DNA of 53,843 nucleotides from an uncultured bacterium (GTDB taxonomy: Bacteria; Verrucomicrobiota; Kiritimatiellia; RFP12; UBA1067). A program made the position numbers and the translations under genes. Shown piece by piece: positions 48,443 through 53,843 of this stretch. The stretch's first letter is position 1; every line of letters starts with the position of its first letter. The notes under the pieces were generated by a model. It saw nothing but the letters and a program-made list of their open reading frames with translations. It was not told the DNA's origin and made no database searches. The DNA lies in NCBI GenBank assembly GCA_902779075.1, contig CACZAK010000068.1, positions 1-53,843 of the forward strand. The letters are read 5' to 3'.

Positions 48443-49718
48443 ATATCTCCTTCAGCCGCCCGCACTGCGACTTCACCTTCGGGTTCATCACGGGGCCGTA
48501 CTCCTTCAGCCACATGGGGTTGGGCAGACGGTCGTCGGGGTCGACGCCGGCAAGCTCCATGATCGAGCCGAGGAAGTCCTGCGGCGTGACGGGGCGCTCC
48601 TTCACGTGGTCGGTGGTCTCGTCGCTCTCGCCCACCACCTGTCCGCCCTTGAAGCCTCCACCCGCCACCAGCGCGGAGAAGCAGCGCGGAAAATGGTTGC
48701 GCCCGCCGTTCCACGGCGGCTGGCGGTCCACCTTCGGCACGCGGCCGAACTCGCCGCTGAGCCAGACGATCGTGGAGTCGAGGAGCCCGCGCTCGTTGAG
48801 GTCCTGGAGCAGCGCGGATACGGCCTTGTCCATCTCGTGCGTGGGACGGTTCATGGTCTCGAAGTGGCGCTTGTGGGAGTCCCAACCGCTGTAGTTTATC
48901 GAGATGTACGGCACGCCGTACTCCACGAGACGGCGGGCGACGAGGAGCTGCTGGCCGATCTCGGTGTACGAGGTGCCGGCCGGATTCGTTCCGTAGCGCT
49001 TGCGCGTCTGCTCCTTCTCGCGCGTGAGGTCGAAGGTCTCGGCGGCCTTGCCCAGGATTATCTCCCGCGCGGCAGCGCCCGCGGCCTCGAACTCCGCGTC
49101 TGGCGGAAGACGGTCGATGCGCGATGCCCGGCCGAAACGATCAATGATCTGCTCGCGCGTGAGGCCGCCGGGCGGCACGATGCCGTCCACTTCGAAGCGC
49201 TTGGCGGACGCGCGGCCGCCCGTCACGAGCGGCGCGTATGCCTCGCCGAGGAACCCGACCTCGGAGAAGCGGCCCTTCGCGTGCGTGAGGATCACGAACG
49301 GCGGAAGATCGCCCTCGTAGAGGAGGCCGGACTGCACCGAGTTGCCCTTGCCGGGGCCCTTCACGCGCGAGGACGAGATCAGCGCGCCGAGCGCGGGATA
49401 CGTCACCCCACCGCCGGGGTTGCGCCCCGTCTGCATGAGGTAGGTGGCGGTCTCGTGGCCCGGATAGCGATGCGTCATCGACCGGATGATCGAGTACAGG
49501 TTCGAGCACTTTGCCAGCTCCGGGAGCCACTCGTGCAGCTCGAATCCAGAAACCGACTTGATGGACTTCAGGCCGTTGTTGTAGTCGTGCGGCGCGTCGG
49601 GCTTCGGGTCGAAGGTCTCCAGCTGGCAGGGGCCGCCCCACAGCCAGATCTCGATGACGCTCTTCGCGAACCCGCGCTTCGCCGGCTCCGGCGCTTTGTT
49701 CTGCTTGTTCGTGTTCAT
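48435..49718 (-). CDS. DUF1501 family protein
   Basis: 427 residues from ATG 49718 (MNTNKQNK), which overlaps the stop of the upstream gene (ATGA); a longer open frame exists but is not needed. Landmarks of DUF1501: IEIWLWGGPCQLETFDPKPDAP, SIIRSMTHRYPGHETATYLM, ISINYSGWDSHKRHF, TIVWLSGEFGRVPKVD, GRNHFPRCFSALVAGGG, and the closing TPQDFLGSIMELAGVDPD. DUF1501 proteins belong to the alkaline-phosphatase/sulfatase fold superfamily and are almost always paired with DUF1549/DUF1553 genes in PVC bacteria; their reaction is not established. The usual Tat signal is absent, so export may rely on the partner. Confidence 0.88.
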   Translation of the reverse strand: MNTNKQNKAPEPAKRGFAKSVIEIWLWGGPCQLETFDPKPDAPHDYNNGLKSIKSVSGFELHEWLPELAKCSNLYSIIRSMTHRYPGHETATYLMQTGRNPGGGVTYPALGALISSSRVKGPGKGNSVQSGLLYEGDLPPFVILTHAKGRFSEVGFLGEAYAPLVTGGRASAKRFEVDGIVPPGGLTREQIIDRFGRASRIDRLPPDAEFEAAGAAAREIILGKAAETFDLTREKEQTRKRYGTNPAGTSYTEIGQQLLVARRLVEYGVPYISINYSGWDSHKRHFETMNRPTHEMDKAVSALLQDLNERGLLDSTIVWLSGEFGRVPKVDRQPPWNGGRNHFPRCFSALVAGGGFKGGQVVGESDETTDHVKERPVTPQDFLGSIMELAGVDPDDRLPNPMWLKEYGPVMNPKVKSQCGRLKEIYV

Positions 49719-51034
49719 ATCCGGTAGAGGAATTCTCGTGAGTTGAGGAGAAACCACGCGACGTCGCGGGCGCCTATGTTGTTCTTCTCGTCGAAGTAGA
49801 AGAGCTCGTCCCTCACCGGGGGACGCGAAAGGAAGCGCATGTACAGCTCCCGGATCTGGTCTGCATGCGAAAGCTCGGCGAAATCCTTGCCTTCCACCAA
49901 CCGGCCGAGGTCGCGCCAGAGCTTGCTGGAGTTGTAGAGGTAGAGCCGCTGCTTCGCCGTGATGCGGTTGTTGCGCTCGTCAAGGAGACCGGAGTCGCGC
50001 GCGGGCCGCCCGAAGAGGATGAGGAAGGCGCTAGTGATCGAGCCGTCCTCCACCAGCACCGACTTGCGCGTGGGCGGCAGGAACGAGTAGGGTTCCGGTG
50101 CGATCGACCCGAAGTCGCGGCGTGCGCCGGTGAGCGTGCAGAGCACGTCGTCTAACACCTCCGCGTCCATCCGCCGCGCCGGGAACCCGCCCTTGCCCGG
50201 CCCCTTGCGGTAGTCGGTCTGCGAAAACACGTACCGCAGGAGCGGCTTCAGCCGGTAGCCGCCCTTCCTGAAGGCGTTGGCCCACCGCTCCAACTCGTAC
50301 TTCTTCGCGAGCGAACCGTATATCCACCAGTGGACGCGCTGCACGGGCGCGGCGACGAACTGCGGCGCAAGCGGCCCCTCCAGCTCCGCCATGAACGCCT
50401 CCGGCGAGGCGTCGGCCGGGCCGTCGTCCAGGTACACGATCTCCTCCTTCCACTCGCGCGTCTTCTTCCATCTCACGCGCGAGAAGTACTTCGCGTACTT
50501 CTCCGTCGGCTCCAGCAGCAGGCTCGTGGACACGGCCTTGGACAGCCCCTCCGGCGTGCGGCTCGCCGCAGCCCGCAGGAAGTTCACCTGCGGCACGCGG
50601 AAGTTGCTTCCGCGCGAGAAGAGGAGCGTCCGCGCGAACTCGTTCCAGGGCATGTCGCGGCGGATCGTGTCGCGGATCCAGTGATGGTACACGTAGACGG
50701 CATTGGGCCAAAGGTTGATCGGGAACTCGCTCTTGACACGCAGGAAGTCGCAGTAGCGCATCGCGTAGTAGTCGGCAAAGTCGTCCGACTCAAGCAGCTT
50801 GTCGACCAGGTTCTCGCGCTTCCGGGTGCTGCGCGAGGCCACGTACTCGTTCACCTCCTCAGGCGTGGGTATGCGCCCGCAGATGTCAAGGTATAACCGA
50901 CGACAGATGAGAAATTCCGCCGCCTGACCGCCGTTCGGGGCAAATATACGCGCATTCGAGGCGGCCGATGCAAGTCCCTCCATGATGGAGAACGCCGACG
51001 CGCCCGCAAGAAACGCCCTGCGTGAGATCGCCAT
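49715..51034 (-). CDS. compact DUF1549-DUF1553 protein with Tat-like signal
   Basis: 439 residues, about half the usual 800-1000. The signal resembles a twin-arginine leader (SRRAFLAGASAFSIM). Residues ~40-140 fit DUF1549/PSCyt2 (RRLYLDICGRIPTPEEVNEY, LVDKLLESDDFADYYAMRY, RRDMPWNEFARTLL). Residues ~225-439 fit DUF1553/PSD1 (FRKGGYRLKPLLRYVFSQTDY, RRMDAEVLDDVLCTLTG, FGRPARDSG, FLSRPPVRDELFYF). The N-terminal cytochrome domain (PSCyt1) common in this family is missing; haem is instead found at the tail of the PPC protein two genes on. First gene of the operon, with TATAAT ~36 nt upstream. Confidence 0.82.
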   Translation of the reverse strand: MAISRRAFLAGASAFSIMEGLASAASNARIFAPNGGQAAEFLICRRLYLDICGRIPTPEEVNEYVASRSTRKRENLVDKLLESDDFADYYAMRYCDFLRVKSEFPINLWPNAVYVYHHWIRDTIRRDMPWNEFARTLLFSRGSNFRVPQVNFLRAAASRTPEGLSKAVSTSLLLEPTEKYAKYFSRVRWKKTREWKEEIVYLDDGPADASPEAFMAELEGPLAPQFVAAPVQRVHWWIYGSLAKKYELERWANAFRKGGYRLKPLLRYVFSQTDYRKGPGKGGFPARRMDAEVLDDVLCTLTGARRDFGSIAPEPYSFLPPTRKSVLVEDGSITSAFLILFGRPARDSGLLDERNNRITAKQRLYLYNSSKLWRDLGRLVEGKDFAELSHADQIRELYMRFLSRPPVRDELFYFDEKNNIGARDVAWFLLNSREFLYRI

Positions 51035-51069
51035 GTCGTAGAATCCTCTTTTGGTGAAACGTCGGCAAT

Positions 51070-51075
51070 ATTATA
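51070..51075 (-). promoter_or_regulatory. -10 box of the DUF1549/DUF1501 operon
   Basis: Minus-strand TATAAT in GGATATAATATTG, 36 nt from the ATG at 51034. Confidence 0.55.
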
Positions 51076-51102
51076 TCCGTTTCGCCGCGTTAGCGCAACC
51101 CC

Positions 51103-51783
51103 CTAGCCAAGCACGGCCAAAATAAATGCGGCCAGTACCATTACGAACGCCAGCAGGCGTTTCCATGGCGGCACGGCGGCAATGGAAGCGGCGGCAACGG
51201 TCATGCGGGTGCCAAGCATCTTGTTGAGTCCGCGCAACGCAAGCGGTAGCTTCGACTTGTCGACGAGCAGGAACGATGCAAACCCCAGCAGCAGCACGAC
51301 GGGGATGAAGCGATAGACGCGCCATGGCGAAGGACGCTCCACCCTACGGGAGATGCCGCGCTCGTCGCGGCCCAACTTCTCCTCCACGGCGGCAATGAAT
51401 GCCTCCGGCGTCATCTCACGCCCAAGCCCGTGCGCAGAATCCGGCACCTTCACGCGGCCAAGCTCCTGTTCGCCGTCCGGCGCGAGCACGACAAATGTGG
51501 GAATGCCCTTCACATCCAGACGATCTGCCAGTGCATTGTTGCGCGCACGTTCCTCCGGCGCAAGTACGCCGTCGCCGCGCGGCAGGTCCACGCGCACGAA
51601 CTCGACATGTCCTGTCGCCCAGTTATGCCATGCGCCGCTAGAGAACACGCGGCGTTCGAGAAGCTTGCACCATTCACATGAGTCGCTGCTGCCGAACGCG
51701 AGCAGACGCGGCAACTCCGCCGCAGAGAGGGTCGCGCTTGCCGCGACCAACGCCAAACACAAAATCCTCTTCCAGATGCGCAT
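51103..51783 (-). CDS. thioredoxin-fold membrane protein
   Basis: 226 residues from ATG 51783 (MRIWKRILCLALVAASATLSAA, signal peptide or anchor). Residues ~25-140 form a thioredoxin-like domain of the DUF255/YyaL-Thioredoxin_7 type, with the redox motif CEWC in GSSDSCEWCKLLERRVFSS, the cis-Pro in KGIPTFVVLAPDG, and VEFVRVDLPRG. Two hydrophobic segments follow (~155-175 and ~205-226). It probably reduces or isomerises disulfides, or helps cytochrome c assembly, in the periplasm. It follows uup with a 6-nt gap. Confidence 0.75.
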   Translation of the reverse strand: MRIWKRILCLALVAASATLSAAELPRLLAFGSSDSCEWCKLLERRVFSSGAWHNWATGHVEFVRVDLPRGDGVLAPEERARNNALADRLDVKGIPTFVVLAPDGEQELGRVKVPDSAHGLGREMTPEAFIAAVEEKLGRDERGISRRVERPSPWRVYRFIPVVLLLGFASFLLVDKSKLPLALRGLNKMLGTRMTVAAASIAAVPPWKRLLAFVMVLAAFILAVLG

Positions 51784-51789
51784 CACCAA

Positions 51790-53571
51790 TCACCGCATGG
51801 AAAGCTCCAGCCAGCGCGTCTCGACAGCGTCCAGCTCCTCTTTCGCGGGACCTAGCCGTGCCGTCAGCGCCGCCACGCGCGCGGGGTCTTTCGCGTAAAG
51901 CGCAGGATCGCCAAGCGCGGATTCAATCTCCGCGATCTCCGCCTCCAGCGCCTCGACCTTCGCCGGCAACGCCTCCAGTTCGCGCTGTTCCTTGTAGGTG
52001 AGCTTGCCCGGACGGTCGCCTCGGCGAGGCGACCCTACCACGGGAGCGGCCACTGGTAGGGCCCGCTCGCCGAGCGGGCCGCTCTTGTCGCTTCCCTTCC
52101 CCGCCTCCTTCACCTGCTTCAGCAGCCGCGCCGACTCCGCGTAACCGCCGGCGCACGGACGCACCACGCCGTCCCCCGCCAGCACGTAGCAGCTCGTAGT
52201 CACGTTGTCGAGGAACGTGCGGTCGTGGGACACGACGAGCAATGTGCCCTTGTAGTTGAGCAGCTGCTCCTCCAGCAGCTCCAGCGTCTCCACGTCGAGG
52301 TCGTTCGTGGGCTCGTCCATCACAAGAAGATTAGAGGGCTTGAGGAAAAGCCGGGCCAAAAGCAGTCGTGCCTTCTCGCCGCCCGAGAGCGCCTTCACGG
52401 GCGTACGTGCGCGCTCCGGCGTGAAGAGGAAGTCCGCGAGGTATGCGAACACGTGCTTCTGCACGCCGCCCACCACGACCGTATCGCGGTCGCGCGCGAC
52501 GACCTCCTTCACGGTAGACTCGGGGTCAAGTTGGGCGTGCAGCTGGTCGAAGAACGCCATCTCCACGCGCGTGCCGATCGTCACCGCACCGGACGTGGGC
52601 GCGAGCGCGCCCGTGAGCAGTTTCAGGAGAGTGGTTTTCCCCGTGCCGTTCTCGCCCACCACGCCGATGCGCTCGCCCTTCAGTACATCCGCCGTGAAAT
52701 CCTTCACGATGGGGTGTCCTGCATCGTATGCGAAACAAAGGTTCTCAATCTTGATCACGCGGTCACCGGACGCGGCCGCCGTGTCCACCCGCAGCGTGGT
52801 CGTGCCGAGCGCCGTACGCCGGTTCGCAAACTCGAGACGCAGCTGGCGCAGCGCCTCCACGCGCCCCTGGTTGCGCGTGCGGCGGGCCTTCACGCCCTGG
52901 CGAATCCACGCCTCCTCCTGCGCGAGCTTCTTCGCCTTCTTTGCCCAAAGGGCCACCTCGTCCGCCTGCAGGTCTGCCTTCCGCTGGAGGAAGGTGCGAT
53001 AGTCGCAGTTCCAGCCGGCGAGCGTACCGCGGTCGAGGTCGTAGACATATGTCGCAACCGACTTTAGGAACGCGCGGTCGTGCGTGACGAAGAGAAACGC
53101 CGTTTCGGTCTGACGGCGAATGAACGCCTCGAGCCATTCGATTGACGCGACGTCAAGATGGTTCGTCGGCTCGTCGAGGAGTACGAGGTCTGGCTCGTCT
53201 GCCAACACACGCGCAAGCAGGACGCGGCGGCGCATGCCGCCCGAAAGCGAATTGAACACGGCGGCGGGGTCAAGCCCCATCTGCGAGATGAAACGGTCCG
53301 ACTGGGCGATTTCCTTCACGGTGCCGGGGCGGTCCGAGGGAACCTCCTGTTCAAGGAATGCCACCTTCAGCCCCGGCGCGCGGATGATTTCGCCCGTGTC
53401 GGGCTCGATCCGTCCGGCGATGACCTTCAGCAGCGTGGACTTCCCCTCGCCGTTGCGTCCGGTCACGCACGCGCGCACGCCGCTTTCCACATTCAAAGAG
53501 ACCCCGTCCAGAACGGGATCCCCTCCAAATGCAAGCGAAACGTCGTGCAGGGAAAGAAGATGCCGAGCCAT
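51790..53571 (-). CDS. uup: ABC-F ATPase, Uup type
   Basis: 593 residues from ATG 53571 (MARHLLSLHDVSLAFGG), preceded by GAGGGG. Two ABC domains without membrane segments: Walker A GRNGEGKST and GENGTGKTT, signatures LSGGMRRRV and LSGGEKARL, Walker B LVLLDEPTNHLD and LLVMDEPTNDLD. The interdomain linker with KARRTRNQGRVEAL and the C-terminal coiled coil (ALPAKVEALEAEIAEIESAL ... ELDAVETRWLEL) mark the Uup subfamily, which acts on ribosomes or branched DNA. A REPIN is inserted in frame (~residues 498-520) in the linker before the coiled coil. Second gene of the infA-uup operon. Confidence 0.92.
   Translation of the reverse strand: MARHLLSLHDVSLAFGGDPVLDGVSLNVESGVRACVTGRNGEGKSTLLKVIAGRIEPDTGEIIRAPGLKVAFLEQEVPSDRPGTVKEIAQSDRFISQMGLDPAAVFNSLSGGMRRRVLLARVLADEPDLVLLDEPTNHLDVASIEWLEAFIRRQTETAFLFVTHDRAFLKSVATYVYDLDRGTLAGWNCDYRTFLQRKADLQADEVALWAKKAKKLAQEEAWIRQGVKARRTRNQGRVEALRQLRLEFANRRTALGTTTLRVDTAAASGDRVIKIENLCFAYDAGHPIVKDFTADVLKGERIGVVGENGTGKTTLLKLLTGALAPTSGAVTIGTRVEMAFFDQLHAQLDPESTVKEVVARDRDTVVVGGVQKHVFAYLADFLFTPERARTPVKALSGGEKARLLLARLFLKPSNLLVMDEPTNDLDVETLELLEEQLLNYKGTLLVVSHDRTFLDNVTTSCYVLAGDGVVRPCAGGYAESARLLKQVKEAGKGSDKSGPLGERALPVAAPVVGSPRRGDRPGKLTYKEQRELEALPAKVEALEAEIAEIESALGDPALYAKDPARVAALTARLGPAKEELDAVETRWLELSMR
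52014..52080 (+). repeat. REPIN inside the uup reading frame
   Basis: A minus-oriented REP (52038-52014: GTAG, GGTCGCCTC / GAGGCGACC, loop GCC) and a plus-oriented REP (52056-52080: GTAG, GGCCCGCTC / GAGCGGGCC, loop GCC), both perfect 9-bp stems, 17 nt apart. It codes for GPLGERALPVAAPVVGSPRR in the linker of Uup. Confidence 0.9.
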
Positions 53572-53578
53572 GGGCCCC

Positions 53579-53824
53579 TCAGGCCTGCTGACGCGGCGGT
53601 TCCTTGTGGCGGTAGGTGATACGCCCCTTGCCAAGGTCGTACGGCGAGATTTCAACCGTCACCTTGTCGCCAATCGCGATTTTGATGAAAAACTTCCGCA
53701 TCTTTCCAGAGATGTGGGCGAGCACTTCGTGCCCGTTGTCCAGTTGGACCTTGTACATGGTCGCCGGGAGAACCTTTGTGACGGTTCCCGTGACCTCTAT
53801 CGCTTTATCGTCGTCTTTTGCCAT
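53579..53824 (-). CDS. infA: translation initiation factor IF-1
   Basis: 81 residues with the full S1/OB fold: [62 protein letters not shown]-1 binds the ribosomal A site and helps start-codon selection. A nine-residue tail (HKEPPRQQA) extends past the usual end of ~72. The uup start lies 7 nt after its stop. Confidence 0.97.
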   Translation of the reverse strand: MAKDDDKAIEVTGTVTKVLPATMYKVQLDNGHEVLAHISGKMRKFFIKIAIGDKVTVEISPYDLGKGRITYRHKEPPRQQA

Positions 53825-53843
53825 ATTGTAAATTGGTAGCGGG

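Noticed and set aside
49719..49757. Longer N-terminus of the DUF1501 protein
   Set aside because: ATG 49718 overlaps the upstream stop as ATGA, like other junctions in the operon; the extra 13 codons lie in the upstream gene.

Overview
The window looks like a chromosomal segment of a GC-rich member of the PVC superphylum, most likely a gut or sediment Kiritimatiellota/Verrucomicrobiota-type bacterium. The grounds are the mix of families: very large secreted glycan-degrading enzymes, FAD-dependent oxidoreductases of the planctomycete type, a DUF1549/DUF1553-DUF1501 operon, BspA-like surface proteins with InlB-type repeats, and YVTN-propeller cytochromes. The taxonomic call is inference. No rRNA or tRNA gene was found.

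Layout. 1-0.85 kb: plus-strand small genes, one resembling a Mu-type Gam protein, probably the edge of a prophage or its remnant. 1-11.4 kb: a minus-strand glycan operon (secreted PmoA-like protein, GH2 beta-galactosidase, and a 1677-residue GH78 rhamnosidase fused to an FAD oxidoreductase), divergent from a secreted transglutaminase-like gene (11.5-12.6 kb). 12.8-16.5 kb: DUF4091 glycosidase-like gene and a frameshifted alkaline-phosphatase-superfamily/LamG gene. 16.7-18.5 kb: di-haem YVTN cytochrome. 18.6-27.7 kb: DUF6259 glycosidase-like gene and a 2318-residue DUF4838/NAGLU-like/SASA/NAGLU-like giant. 28.2-29.4 kb: mtaB-like tRNA methylthiotransferase. 29.7-39.0 kb: BspA-like surface proteins; the larger one is split by a 79-nt deletion. 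39.0-40.0 kb: a repeat-dense intergenic island. 40.0-41.4 kb: uxaC. 41.7-44.9 kb: Tat-type metallophosphoesterase and Na/Pi cotransporter. 45.0-51.0 kb: DUF1549/1553 - DUF1501 - PPC/di-haem - unknown operon. 51.1-53.8 kb: infA-uup-thioredoxin-like operon.

How the genes fit together. Rhamnosidase, beta-galactosidase, a GlcNAc-type hydrolase, an acetylesterase and glucuronate isomerase together suggest stripping of complex glycans containing rhamnose, galactose, amino sugar and uronic acid (plant arabinogalactan/pectin or host glycans; not decidable here). Almost all of these are predicted secreted or periplasmic.

The most striking feature is repeat traffic. A GTAG-headed REP family (GTAG + 9-bp stem + 3-nt loop, arms covarying between copies) occurs between genes and, unusually, inside the reading frames of unrelated proteins, twice as inverted REPIN pairs. 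There are also a ~220-bp MITE-like family (12.6 and 39.7 kb), a ~225-bp structured repeat upstream of two minus-strand genes (27.8 and 41.5 kb), and a seven-copy array of a 16-bp palindrome (39.5 kb). No transposase for any of them lies in the window.
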